64,000 nt of DNA from Salegentibacter sp. Hel_I_6 (GCF_000745315.1 NZ_JQNQ01000001.1:1488001-1552000), one strand, 5' to 3'. Positions 52,432 through 61,376 are shown, counted from the first letter of the stretch. Notes: generated by a model not told the origin, from the sequence alone. Numbers and translations: made by a program.

Positions 52432-52465
52432 TTAGGATACCACCCCAGGTTAGATTTTATGTTTG
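52432..52465 (+). promoter_or_regulatory. CsoR-regulon promoter 4 (MFS operon)
   Basis: TTAG (52432-52435) in the -33 position, 22-bp spacer starting GATACCACCCCAGG, -7 TATGTTTG (52458-52465), 89 bp before the MFS start. Confidence 0.65.
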
Positions 52466-52554
52466 ACATCTTTATAACTGTGAGATGGCAGTTTATTCAA
52501 GAAGCCAAATAAATATAACAGCTTTAAAATTCCCAGTAAAAATAATACAGAGTA

Positions 52555-53754
52555 ATGGAAAATCCCAATTCAAATAAACCATTAAAAACCATTTTTCCAC
52601 CCCTGGTCATGGCAGCGGGCTTAATATTTTTTCAGGCGTATATGATAGCGCCACTTATTCCTAAACTGGCAACTATTTTTAATGTATCAGAACAGCGGAT
52701 TGGTCTTATAGTACCCGCTTACATGCTGGCTTATGGAGTTTCAGTACTTTTTTATGGCCTCCTATCCGATAAATTTGGAAGAAAACGCATACTTCAAATA
52801 TCCCTCCTGGCTTTTATTGTATTAACAGCGATAACCGCCCTGGTGCAATCTGCTTCACAACTCATCCTGTTACGATTGCTCACGGGTTTAGGGGCAAGCG
52901 GTGTGGTGCCAATGTCCCTGGCCCTTGTAGGAGATATGTTCAAACCTTCGGAAAGGGGGAGACCCCTGGGACTTTTATTTGCCGCTATGGAAGGAGGAAT
53001 GGCTTTAGGTTCTACCGCCGGGGTAATGTTGGAACCTTATACAGGCTGGCGCATGTTATTTTTGGCAACTGCACTATTGGCCGCTTTGGCATTATGGATA
53101 CAAGTAGCCCGAATGGGCTGGAAACAGGAACCTCATAAATCCGGCCATACTTCATTAAAAAACATGTTAGGTGGGTTTTACAGGCTACTTGCTTTCCGGC
53201 GGGGGCTAAGGACGTATTTATTCGTATTCTGGAACGGGATCTTCCATTCAGGTATTTATACCTGGTTAGGGGTCTATTTTGTGCAAAAGTATGATCTGGG
53301 GCCAATAGAAATTGGTTTGGCCATTCTCGGTTATGGCCTGCCAGGATTTTTCTTTGGTTCCCTTATAGGGCGCACAGCTGATCGTAGGGGGCGTTATCCG
53401 ATTATTTTAATAGGTTTGGCAACAGCAGCCATAGCAACAGCCAGTCTCGCTCTGGAAATACCCGTTCTTGTTGCAGCCCTTGCAGTCACCTTGATTTCTT
53501 TCGGATACGACCTCACGCAACCTTTATTTGCAGGTATAGTAACCGAATTGGGCGGCAAAAAACAGGGTGGACAAGCAATGGGACTCAACGTTTTTGCATT
53601 GTTTACGGGCTTTGGTATCGGTAGTCTGATTTTTGGGGAATTATTGAAACTAGGGTTAGATCAGGCGTTAATTATTTTTGCGGGCGTACAGGTAGTATTT
53701 ACGATTGTAGCCGCACAACTTTTAAAAACAGAAATAAAATTATCAACTAAATGA
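52555..53754 (+). CDS. MFS-family transporter
   Basis: 399 residues with about twelve membrane helices. The MFS signature between helices 2 and 3 is GLLSDKFGRKRILQ, with a matching GRTADRRGRYPII in the second half. It resembles drug- or metabolite-efflux proteins of the major facilitator superfamily; the substrate is unknown. It shares the C-rich promoter element of the metal genes and overlaps the following DoxX-like gene by 4 bp, so metal- or thiol-stress efflux is plausible (inference). Confidence 0.9.
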   Translation: MENPNSNKPLKTIFPPLVMAAGLIFFQAYMIAPLIPKLATIFNVSEQRIGLIVPAYMLAYGVSVLFYGLLSDKFGRKRILQISLLAFIVLTAITALVQSASQLILLRLLTGLGASGVVPMSLALVGDMFKPSERGRPLGLLFAAMEGGMALGSTAGVMLEPYTGWRMLFLATALLAALALWIQVARMGWKQEPHKSGHTSLKNMLGGFYRLLAFRRGLRTYLFVFWNGIFHSGIYTWLGVYFVQKYDLGPIEIGLAILGYGLPGFFFGSLIGRTADRRGRYPIILIGLATAAIATASLALEIPVLVAALAVTLISFGYDLTQPLFAGIVTELGGKKQGGQAMGLNVFALFTGFGIGSLIFGELLKLGLDQALIIFAGVQVVFTIVAAQLLKTEIKLSTK

Positions 53755-54206
53755 TAAAATACAAAATCCATTTTAATTCTGGTAAGGCCATAACCTTTTT
53801 AAGGTGGAGCATTGGCATAATTTTCATCTGGTTTGGGATGGTTAAATTTTTTGTTGGGCTAAGCCCGGCGGAAGATTTGGCTTCCTCAACCATTTGTACC
53901 CTCACCGGCCAATTCTTTCCACAAGGAAGTTGTATGCCTATATTGGCTATTTTTGAAAGCCTTATTGGCATATCCTTGTTATCGGGGAAGTTTTTGAAAT
54001 GGGCTTTAGGCTTACTTTTCCTGCATATGTTAGGAACTTTTTCAACCTTCTTCATTTTTCCCGAACAAATGTTTTCCCATTTCCCATTTGTATTAACCAT
54101 GAAAGGTCAGTATGTCATGAAAAATATAATCATACTGGCAGCAGTGATCGGTATTTGGAACTCAACAAGAAAAATGGTGTCCATAAGGGATGATCCCAAA
54201 AAATAG
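53751..54206 (+). CDS. DoxX/DUF417-like membrane protein
   Basis: 151 residues, four hydrophobic helices. Conserved-looking segments are FLRWSIGIIFIWFGMVKFF, GLSPAEDLASSTI, ILAIFESLIGISLLSG and KGQYVMKNIIILAAV, as in DoxX and YkgB/DUF417 proteins. The start overlaps the MFS stop (ATGA), so they are co-translated. A role in redox or thiol stress is known for some relatives; none can be assigned here. Confidence 0.8.
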   Translation: MIKYKIHFNSGKAITFLRWSIGIIFIWFGMVKFFVGLSPAEDLASSTICTLTGQFFPQGSCMPILAIFESLIGISLLSGKFLKWALGLLFLHMLGTFSTFFIFPEQMFSHFPFVLTMKGQYVMKNIIILAAVIGIWNSTRKMVSIRDDPKK

Positions 54207-54260
54207 AATGTGCTGCAAACAATTTTTTAAAGCCTAGTTTAAATATAAAATTTTTAGCCT

Positions 54261-54608
54261 ATGAGAACTACAGAAGAAGTATTAAAAGATCATCTGGAAC
54301 TTTCTAAAAAGGGATCTATAGAAGAGGATCTGCAGAAAAACTTTTCCAAAGATTTGATCCTGCTTACTACGCATGGTATTTATAAAGGACATGAAGGACT
54401 AAGGGAATTAAATAAAATGCTGATAAAGGATTTCCCCGAAGCGGAGTTTAACTATATCAATTTTCTTTCTGAAGATGAAATAGCTTTTCTGGAATGGACT
54501 GCATATTCAGACAGTTCACAAATAGATGACGGAGCAGATTCCTACATAGTGCGCGAGGGGCTGATAATTGCCCAGACCATTCATTATACTATCCGAAAGA
54601 TAAACTAA
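54261..54608 (+). CDS. SnoaL/NTF2-like small protein
   Basis: 115 residues predicted to form an NTF2-like cone: EEVLKDHLELSKKGSIEEDL as the first helices, DLILLTTHGIYKGHEGLREL as the conserved strand-loop, AFLEWTAYSDSSQ and YIVREGLIIAQTIHYTI as the last strands. Enzymes and binding proteins both occur in this fold. It follows the DoxX-like gene by 54 bp on the same strand and may be the last gene of that operon. Confidence 0.8.
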   Translation: MRTTEEVLKDHLELSKKGSIEEDLQKNFSKDLILLTTHGIYKGHEGLRELNKMLIKDFPEAEFNYINFLSEDEIAFLEWTAYSDSSQIDDGADSYIVREGLIIAQTIHYTIRKIN

Positions 54609-54658
54609 TCATGCTACCCCGAGCAGCCCACTCCATTAGTTAAAAAAGCATATCATTC

Positions 54659-55912
54659 TTAAAAATAGGTGCTAAAACCTAGGTACCAGGTGGCCGTTTT
54701 TGTGGCTGGATTATTTAAAATGTCATTCTGCCACTGATAACGATAATTCAACCTTAAAACCGTTGCAGGTGACGGTCTAAAACTTATGGAAGGAGTAACC
54801 GCAATTAAATCATCCCCTATATTTGTATTAGTTTGAGTGAAGTTACCAATATTAAAATCAACATAATCTGTCCGAGCGGAGACGTTTAAGGATGCATTTT
54901 CCCAACCGAACATTTTCTTTTGCAACACTGGTTGAACTACATCCAGAAAAAATCCTGCTTGTTTATTTCCAAACTGTTGCGTAAATGTTTTTGGCACATC
55001 CACCCACACATAAGCGCCTTCTCCAACAATATAAGTGCCGGTTGATTCAATAGTAGTGCTAAGATCAATAGCGAAGACATCCACCCTCCTATTCTTTTCA
55101 TCTATCTGTAGTCCATCTTCCATTACACGATTGTATGTACCGCCCATATAAGAAAAACCAACCTCACCTATATTTCTATTTCCTATAGCGAGTTTTGTAG
55201 TAATTAAAGGGTCACCGCTGAAATTTTCTTCAAAACGCTCTTCATTTTCTTTAACGGATGAAAGAGAGGTTCGATCTTTTGAATTATTAATTATACTATT
55301 GTCAAATCCATTTGAGAGGTATGCTTCATATCCGATAATCCAATCTCCAGTATTTGTTTTACCATACATTCCAAAACCTGCATTAGAAAAAGTGGCGGGT
55401 AGTAATTTTACTGCCACATCAGGTCTTTCTACAAACTCCCATTTAGGACCATCGTGATTTTGATTAAAAGCACCGATTGGATTCAAGATTATTCCACCTC
55501 GTAAATTGAGAAGAGGATCAAAGGAGATATCCATAGCAGCAAATTCTATGGCAATCTCTTTACCTCCCTCTTCAAACTCTACTTCCGTTAAAAATTTAAT
55601 TCTTTTGTTAATTGAGGCAGACAGAAATAATGTTAAACGTCGTGCTTGAAAAGATAATCCTTCTGTCAATCCATCTTCCACTGCATATATCGAATTGGCT
55701 TCAAGATATCCCCCAATAGATACCGGAGCTTTATTTATTGTTAGAGCTGGTCGATTGTATACCGCATCCATGTTAAGTTGAGTATCTGTTGTATCTGACT
55801 TCGTTCTTTTAAGTATATCATCCTCGTTTTGGGCTATTAAATTTCCACTGAGGGTGAACAATATTAAGGTAATGATCAAATAATTAGGAGAATAAAATAT
55901 AGATGTTTTCAT
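54659..55912 (-). CDS. Outer-membrane porin (phosphate-selective porin O/P-like)
   Basis: 417 residues with a signal peptide ending SGNLIAQ. The rest alternates short amphipathic strands ending in ATWYLGFSTYF, with a terminal Phe as expected for a beta-barrel. Segments such as SIGGYLEANSIYAVEDG, RLTLFLSASINKRIKFLTEVEFE and NYRYQWQND resemble Bacteroidota porins annotated as OprO/OprP-like. It is third in an operon with a di-heme oxidoreductase and a Rieske protein, overlapping the latter by 29 bp. Confidence 0.8.
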   Translation of the reverse strand: MKTSIFYSPNYLIITLILFTLSGNLIAQNEDDILKRTKSDTTDTQLNMDAVYNRPALTINKAPVSIGGYLEANSIYAVEDGLTEGLSFQARRLTLFLSASINKRIKFLTEVEFEEGGKEIAIEFAAMDISFDPLLNLRGGIILNPIGAFNQNHDGPKWEFVERPDVAVKLLPATFSNAGFGMYGKTNTGDWIIGYEAYLSNGFDNSIINNSKDRTSLSSVKENEERFEENFSGDPLITTKLAIGNRNIGEVGFSYMGGTYNRVMEDGLQIDEKNRRVDVFAIDLSTTIESTGTYIVGEGAYVWVDVPKTFTQQFGNKQAGFFLDVVQPVLQKKMFGWENASLNVSARTDYVDFNIGNFTQTNTNIGDDLIAVTPSISFRPSPATVLRLNYRYQWQNDILNNPATKTATWYLGFSTYF

Positions 55913-56321
55913 CGTCTGTTTTCGTTGGAAATGTTTTTAGTTTTTGTTCAGCAGGTCCTTGTAATACGGTTCCTTCATTGGAAAATTGGCTTCCATGGCA
56001 AGGACAACTATAGATACCCCCACCAACATTAAGCTCGCACCCTCGATGAGTGCATTTTAGTAAGGAAGCTATATAGTCTTCACCAACTTTATATAGACAA
56101 ATAGGGAATCTGTATTTGTTATTTTGTATAAGGACAAACTCTCTTTTAGACACCTTGTTATTTTTTTCAAGAATAAACTCATGCTTCGCTATGGTTAACT
56201 TATCTACCTCTTCCTTTGCTGTAGCATAGTAAATTCCACTGCATGAATGTAAAAAACCTAAACTTGGTATTGTTATAGCAACAGAGGAAAGGGTTTGGAT
56301 AAATTTTTTTCTTTTCATCAT
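55884..56321 (-). CDS. Rieske 2Fe-2S protein, exported
   Basis: 145 residues. The cluster-binding motifs are complete: LKCTHRGCELNV and YSCPCHGSQFSNEG (Cys-x-His and Cys-x-x-His). The N-terminus has MKRKKFIQTLSSVAITIPSL then FLHSC, which may be a Tat-like or lipoprotein signal. It would pass electrons in the periplasm, probably with the di-heme oxidoreductase encoded directly upstream (4-bp overlap). Confidence 0.92.
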   Translation of the reverse strand: MMKRKKFIQTLSSVAITIPSLGFLHSCSGIYYATAKEEVDKLTIAKHEFILEKNNKVSKREFVLIQNNKYRFPICLYKVGEDYIASLLKCTHRGCELNVGGGIYSCPCHGSQFSNEGTVLQGPAEQKLKTFPTKTDDENIYILFS

Positions 56322-57526
56322 AATGAATTTATAAATTCAAGTAGTTGCTTTTTTTCCTGATTCGATAGGGCATTGAACTCATCCCTTGAATTTTTGGCTT
56401 CACCGCCATGCATCAAAATGGCTTCCTCAATACTTCTTGCCCTGCCATCATGTAAAAGAAACAAACCTCCTCCTTGTGAGTTTTCAGAAAGGCCAATTCC
56501 CCATAGCGGAGGGGTTCTCCATTCGGATGTTTCAGCAAAACCTTCGGTATATCCATCGTCCAGACCAGGACCCATATCATGAAGTAGTAAATCTGTATAG
56601 GGATGAAATCCTTTATTAGATAGTGCTTCGATAGGCGAATATCCCGTTTTCATGCTTGGGGTATGGCAGGCAGCACATTGAATTCGGGAAAAAATTTGTT
56701 TGCCAGATACAACATCAGGATCATTTTGATTTCGAGGTATCGGAGCTTTTAAGGTTTTTAAATAAAAAACCACCTCGTTAACTACCTGAGTACTGATTTC
56801 CGGGTCCTCTTCCAGCCCGCTATAAGGATCTATAGGTTCAAATAATGATGTAATACCTATATCTTGATTATACGCACCTACTGTTTGATGCAATAAGTCA
56901 TAACTAATTGCCTTTTTACCAAACCTAAAAATATATTTACCTCCACGTGAAATACTATTTGGCCGAATTTGAACATATTCAGGAGGATATGCGAAATGAG
57001 CTCTACCACTTATTCCGTCGCCATTCTCATCATAAGGATCGGCTAGAGAAAGTATACTTTCATCTGGAACAGCATCCAAAAAACCTAATCCTGTGACCGC
57101 AGGCGCAACCAAGGTTGTGAAGGGTGCTCCTGGAGGTAGCTTTTCAGGCTGAAACCCCTGAATTGCTTTATTCTGTAATTGATTTTTACCATCCCCAAAG
57201 TCTGCAAAAGGATTTCCTAAAGTATCACTTTGACCGAATCTTATAAATTGATTAAACGGGTGACCTTTACCATCCCCAGAATGACAACTAACACAGCTAG
57301 TACCTACGAAAACGGGGCCGAGTCCAGTTTCTGCGGTAAATACTTCATCATTGAACGCTATATCCCCATTCAAGAACTGAATCTGCTCTTCAACTGATAA
57401 TCCTTCTACAGGGCCATCAAGAAGTTCATTTTCCTTTGGAGGAACAGGACCATATTCATCAGCTAATTTTTCACAGGATGTAAAAAAAGCGATAAAAATA
57501 ATTAGACTTAACCATTCTATTTTCAT
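56318..57526 (-). CDS. Di-heme oxidoreductase (DUF1111/thiol oxidoreductase-like), lipoprotein
   Basis: 402 residues. Two c-type heme sites: GTSCVSCHSGDGKGHP near 78 and QCAACHTPSMKTGY near 290. The signal ends FFTSCEK, a lipoprotein-type Cys. Sequence between (FRFGKKAISYDLLHQTVGAYNQD, then TPPLWGIGLSENSQGG, LLHDGRARSIEEAILMHGGE) is the hallmark of di-heme oxidoreductases (DUF1111), related to MauG and cytochrome c peroxidases. First gene of a three-gene operon with Rieske and porin genes. Substrate unknown. Confidence 0.92.
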   Translation of the reverse strand: MKIEWLSLIIFIAFFTSCEKLADEYGPVPPKENELLDGPVEGLSVEEQIQFLNGDIAFNDEVFTAETGLGPVFVGTSCVSCHSGDGKGHPFNQFIRFGQSDTLGNPFADFGDGKNQLQNKAIQGFQPEKLPPGAPFTTLVAPAVTGLGFLDAVPDESILSLADPYDENGDGISGRAHFAYPPEYVQIRPNSISRGGKYIFRFGKKAISYDLLHQTVGAYNQDIGITSLFEPIDPYSGLEEDPEISTQVVNEVVFYLKTLKAPIPRNQNDPDVVSGKQIFSRIQCAACHTPSMKTGYSPIEALSNKGFHPYTDLLLHDMGPGLDDGYTEGFAETSEWRTPPLWGIGLSENSQGGGLFLLHDGRARSIEEAILMHGGEAKNSRDEFNALSNQEKKQLLEFINSL

Positions 57527-57825
57527 TACCTAAAATATTATTTAGACAAATCTAAAATTTATTTTTTAATAATCTAAATATTGAAAGTTATTATCTTAAG
57601 AATATATTTTTAAAGTTGTAGGAATATATAGTATTAAGCTTCTTAAAAGATTTACCAACGGCGAAAACCTCGTTTGTACGTTTAAAGTTTCTAACTTGGA
57701 AGCTTTGTATTTACTCCTATGAGACAGCCTACCTATTAGGAGTATTATGAAGGTTCTCAATAATATGAGTATAATTCTGGTCGCCCCTCCTTTAGAAGTA
57801 CTTGAATTGAAATACCAGAGAACTC

Positions 57826-57857
57826 CCGATTCCTTATATTACAGGGAATCGGTTTTT
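57826..57857 (+). terminator. Orphan terminator-like hairpin
   Basis: CCGATTCC (57826-57833) pairs with GGAATCGG (57845-57852) and is followed by TTTTT. No gene is evident just upstream on the plus strand, so it may end a small RNA or be left from a deleted gene. Confidence 0.6.
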
Positions 57858-57989
57858 AATTGAAGTATTTTGTTTACAAAAGGTCAATTTTCTACGCCTC
57901 TTAAAACTTCAACTTTTAAAAAGAAAAATAATGAATTCCATAGAATCATTAGATTAAGAAAAAGTTGGTAGGTAAACATTTTTAAATAA

Positions 57990-58157
57990 TCAGGGCTTAT
58001 GAATAAAGTCTTTTAAGACAAAAAAATACAATAAAAATGATGCAATGACCAAAAGGATTAATGAAAAAATTCCAAAAAGCTTTTCTTTTTTAGTTATTTT
58101 ATTCCGGGAAGATTTTTGACCCTTCTTCTTTCTTCTATTTCTCCTATATTTTGACAT
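57990..58157 (-). CDS. Small basic single-pass membrane protein
   Basis: 55 residues, not similar to anything I recognise. The N-terminus is strongly basic (SKYRRNRRKKKGQKSSRNK), followed by one membrane helix (LFGIFSLILLVIASFLLYFF) and a short tail DFIHKP. This layout predicts a positive-inside orientation. Small frames of this type occur by chance in AT-rich DNA, but the clean basic-helix architecture favours a real gene. Confidence 0.45.
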   Translation of the reverse strand: MSKYRRNRRKKKGQKSSRNKITKKEKLFGIFSLILLVIASFLLYFFVLKDFIHKP

Positions 58158-58412
58158 TTTTCTTCTACACTTTCTTTTGGGTAAATTGCAAACTTATCGC
58201 TTTAAAAAGGGTTTATTCCCTCTAATTAGATAAAAATTCATTGTACTGTAGTCTTACAATTGCCTTAATTTAGGGCACCTAGGATACCATAGGAATATTT
58301 CACAAATAATTCTGTGGTCTTACTGAAGGTATGAAGCTCAGGAATTCAGTTAATTTCTAAAAAATAGTGACTTCATAAACTTAAAAATGCAGATTTGTTT
58401 TCAATCCTACTA

Positions 58413-59234
58413 TCATTTTAAAATAAGTACAGGAACTTCTGATTTGAAAATCATTTTCCGTCTCAGCCCCAGTTCAGTTAGTTTTTCTATAAAGGCATGT
58501 TTCCTGTAAAGTAGCGCCAAAATATCTATGGCATTATCTTTCAAAAAACCGGTTATTTTATCTTCAGTTTTCCCTTCGGAAAAAAGGTGAACAGAAATAT
58601 TCTGTAGATTAAAAAACTCCTCATAATAGTTTTTTATCTCCTGTTCTTTAATAACTTCATCTTTACTTTTAGCAAAATGAAATATAAAAAGGCGCGCGTT
58701 AAATGCCTTTAATAGATCAGCCAGAACCTTTAGTTCCCTATCAGGTTTCAGATTATCTGAATCCAGCGCCAGACAAATTCTTTTTAAACCAAAAGTTTCT
58801 AAATCTTCAGGTACAACCAGCACAGGGCAGGGTACATCCTTGCTCACTTTTTCACTGGTAGTTCCTGCAAGGTAACCTTCTACCTCACCTGCACCTTCTG
58901 TCCCCATAATTATCAAACCTGCTTTTTCTTCTGTTGCTAATTGATAAATTATATCTGAAGGTCTTCCTGGGGCTACCATACTCTTATATTTTATTGTCGC
59001 CAGACGTGGAAAATTTTCGAGAAATTCCAGCATTTTTTCTTTGTACAATTTCTGATAAGAACTAAAGTTGTCGGGAACCGGATAAACTATAGCCCCGTAT
59101 CCGGCATATTGATAACCTTCAGAATAGGCATGAACAAAGATAATTTCTGAATTTAAAGATTCGGCCACCTTTATGGCATACTCAACTCCAATTTTGGAAC
59201 TTTGACTAAAATCAATCGGAACTATTATTTTCAT
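58413..59234 (-). CDS. Universal stress protein, tandem UspA domains
   Basis: 273 residues. The first UspA domain runs from KIIVPIDFSQSSKIGVEYAI to the ATP-binding motif MGTEGAGEVEGYLAGTTSEKV (G-x2-G-x9-G-S/T) and CPVLVVPEDL. The second domain is diverged and lacks the full motif, ending SEVPVLILK. Typical of Bacteroidota double-domain Usp proteins. It heads the distal end of a minus-strand block of transport genes. Confidence 0.92.
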   Translation of the reverse strand: MKIIVPIDFSQSSKIGVEYAIKVAESLNSEIIFVHAYSEGYQYAGYGAIVYPVPDNFSSYQKLYKEKMLEFLENFPRLATIKYKSMVAPGRPSDIIYQLATEEKAGLIIMGTEGAGEVEGYLAGTTSEKVSKDVPCPVLVVPEDLETFGLKRICLALDSDNLKPDRELKVLADLLKAFNARLFIFHFAKSKDEVIKEQEIKNYYEEFFNLQNISVHLFSEGKTEDKITGFLKDNAIDILALLYRKHAFIEKLTELGLRRKMIFKSEVPVLILK

Positions 59235-59291
59235 GGTTTTTTAATTTTAATTATACATTCAGTTTTTCAATTAATTGTTTAAATAAAAGCT

Positions 59292-59648
59292 TTATTGTTT
59301 AATCCACTTTTTGGCAATCTCCTTTTCCTCTAAGTCAAAATATTTTACTTCAGCATTGGTAAAAGGTTTCATGAACTTTGTAATCCAGTCCTGCCATTTT
59401 TTATCACCTACCATGGCGATTTTTTCATAATCTTTTGCGTGGGCAGTATCCATTTTTAGATCTTCCCACAGGCCTGGAAAATCCCAGCCGGTAAAATTCT
59501 CCATTTCAAAATACCAGCGTACGTTTAATCCTTTGTCCAAAATAGCATGAATAATGGGATGTACCTTCTCAATATCCATTTCGGATAAATCTCCCGATGC
59601 TCTGGTTGCAATAATATTATCTCCTGAAATCTCTATAATTTGTAACAT
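59292..59648 (-). CDS. SpoIIAA-like STAS/SEC14-type protein
   Basis: 118 residues: MLQIIEISGDNIIATRASGD, then VRWYFEMENFTGWDFPGLWE, then YEKIAMVGDKKWQDWITKF and AEVKYFDLEEKEIAKKW. This is the layout of SpoIIAA-like (STAS) proteins, found in stress and transport clusters. No enzymatic motif. It lies between the UspA gene and a small conserved-looking frame on the same strand. Confidence 0.88.
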   Translation of the reverse strand: MLQIIEISGDNIIATRASGDLSEMDIEKVHPIIHAILDKGLNVRWYFEMENFTGWDFPGLWEDLKMDTAHAKDYEKIAMVGDKKWQDWITKFMKPFTNAEVKYFDLEEKEIAKKWIKQ

Positions 59649-59666
59649 ATCTATTTTTATTAATTA

Positions 59667-59843
59667 TTAACCGCCTAAATCGTAAAACCATTCTTCAGCT
59701 TTCATAATTCCTTCTTTTATGGCATTTCCCTTAGTATAATTCTTTTCTATAACCAGACTTTTAGCAATTTCCAGGGCTTTTTGCTTCACTGCAGGATGGA
59801 GGCCATCCAAACTGGTTTTAAATTCTTCAAAGGTCCATTCCAT
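59667..59843 (-). CDS. Small helical protein, paralogue of 61188-61373
   Basis: 58 residues. KQKALEIAKSLVIEKNYTKG followed by NAIKEGIMKAEEWF aligns with ALKYARDFYLNKNCSKEEAIERGIVKAEM of the 61-residue protein encoded on the other side of the permease gene. Two helices with a conserved Ala-Ile-x-x-Gly-Ile-x-Lys-Ala-Glu motif. Frame, start and paralogy support a real gene. Function unknown. Confidence 0.7.
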   Translation of the reverse strand: MEWTFEEFKTSLDGLHPAVKQKALEIAKSLVIEKNYTKGNAIKEGIMKAEEWFYDLGG

Positions 59844-59852
59844 AGCTTCATT

Positions 59853-61169
59853 TTAATGGTTGAACAGTTCTTTTTCTTTTTCGGGATCCATCTCATTCTT
59901 TGACTTTTTGTCCAAAAAATAATCCAGCACGATGCCCACTATAATTGCTCCCACAAAAGCAACATACACCTGCCAGTTAAACTGAACTACCAGAGACAGG
60001 CTAATAATTATGGCCAAAATGGGTAGGATAGGTACTTTCCCTATGGAAAGGGGAACTTTAAAAGGTCTTTCTTTGTCAGGTGCTTTATAACGCAAAACGA
60101 TGAGTGCAATATTCACAGCTACAAAAACGAGTAACGCCCCTAAAGAGGACATTCCTGCGACAATTTTAATATCTCCCAATAACAAAAATGCCGCTACCGC
60201 AGCCATAACCACCAGTGTAGTTACCCAGGGTACTTTCTGTGCATTGGTCTTGGTCATAAATTTTGGAAGCTCGCCCACGCTTGCCATACCGAAAAGCAAC
60301 CTGCTAATGGAAATAATGCCACTAAAAGCCGCATTAGCCGTAGCAAAAAGTGCCGCAACTGCCAGGGCTACGGGCAACCAGGAATTTAAATTTGAAGCGG
60401 CCAGCGACAATGGGGAATTTACCTTTGCTATTTCTGCGGGGTCACTTATATTGAGTACCGTAAAAGATATTAGTAGGTATATAATTGTGGTAAACACCAT
60501 TGTCAATAAAAATGCCCTCGGAATCGTCTTGCCCGGATTTTTTACCTCGGAACCCAATGCTGCCATATGCTCAAAGCCGGTATAAACAAAAAATAAGGTA
60601 GCAGTCGCTGCCAGGGTGCCGGAAAAGGACTCCACTTTAAAAAATTCTGATTTTGGTGGTCCTGTTTCCAAAAGTCCGACCGCAATAAGAATAAACAATC
60701 CCAATAGCTGAATACTGACCATAATGATATTGGCGGTAGATGATTTTTTGATGCCCGTAATGCTTATAAATGCAAGAATCAGTAGCACAGCATAGCTAAC
60801 CAGTAAGGAAGGGATGTTAAAAAACGTATTGAAATACCCTGAAAAAGCAAGTAGCACCGCGGCGATGGTGGCCGAACTGTGAAATGCAATCGTCCAACCT
60901 GTTAGAAAAGATGGAATGTCGATTTTTGGAAAAGCTTTCCGTACAAAAATGAATTCTGCACCGGCATTAGGATAGGTAGAGGACAGCTCTGCATACGACA
61001 TTGCCGAGACACTGGCCGCAATGGCGGCAAAAATAAAACTCAACCAAAGGTCTGTTCCCGCCTGTCCAGCGGCTGCACCAATTACAGTATATATTCCAGC
61101 ACCAACAATGGTACCTACACCATAAAAAGTAAGGCGAAGAGTACCCAGAGATTTTTTTAATTCTGCCAT
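59853..61169 (-). CDS. APC-family amino acid permease
   Basis: 438 residues with twelve membrane helices. The first-helix motif GVGTIVGAGIYTVIGAAAGQAG is the substrate-binding break of APC transporters. VFTTIIYLLISF and LFFVYTGFEHMAALGSEVKNP (helix 6) are also typical. It likely carries amino acids or amines; the substrate is not predictable. It is flanked on both sides by the paired small helical proteins, suggesting they are functionally linked to it. Confidence 0.92.
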   Translation of the reverse strand: MAELKKSLGTLRLTFYGVGTIVGAGIYTVIGAAAGQAGTDLWLSFIFAAIAASVSAMSYAELSSTYPNAGAEFIFVRKAFPKIDIPSFLTGWTIAFHSSATIAAVLLAFSGYFNTFFNIPSLLVSYAVLLILAFISITGIKKSSTANIIMVSIQLLGLFILIAVGLLETGPPKSEFFKVESFSGTLAATATLFFVYTGFEHMAALGSEVKNPGKTIPRAFLLTMVFTTIIYLLISFTVLNISDPAEIAKVNSPLSLAASNLNSWLPVALAVAALFATANAAFSGIISISRLLFGMASVGELPKFMTKTNAQKVPWVTTLVVMAAVAAFLLLGDIKIVAGMSSLGALLVFVAVNIALIVLRYKAPDKERPFKVPLSIGKVPILPILAIIISLSLVVQFNWQVYVAFVGAIIVGIVLDYFLDKKSKNEMDPEKEKELFNH

Positions 61170-61187
61170 AATACTATTAGTAATATA

Positions 61188-61373
61188 TTATCCATTTCTA
61201 TCTAAATTCCTTTTTTCCATCTCTGCCTTTACGATGCCACGCTCAATAGCCTCTTCTTTTGAACAATTTTTGTTCAAATAGAAATCCCTTGCATATTTTA
61301 ATGCTACTGCTCTAATATTTTCATCCAGCACATTAAGCCTCTCCTGGTAATCCTTAAATAAATCCTCCTTCAT
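61188..61373 (-). CDS. Small helical protein, paralogue of 59667-59843
   Basis: 61 residues, all helical: YQERLNVLDENIRAVALKYA, then NKNCSKEEAIERGIVKAEME. Related by eye to the 58-residue protein downstream. It starts 3 bp after the antiporter stop and ends 18 bp before the permease start, so it belongs to the same transcript. Function unknown. Confidence 0.75.
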   Translation of the reverse strand: MKEDLFKDYQERLNVLDENIRAVALKYARDFYLNKNCSKEEAIERGIVKAEMEKRNLDRNG

Positions 61374-61376
61374 TTT

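Larger units (their letters stand above)
57527..58412. other. 886-bp mostly non-coding region
   Basis: 57527-57650 is the AT-rich promoter region of the minus-strand di-heme operon. A plus-strand terminator-like hairpin lies at 57826-57857 without a clear upstream gene. A 55-codon minus-strand frame for a small membrane protein is at 57990-58157. The remainder, 58158-58412, shows no frame or repeat. Confidence 0.5.
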
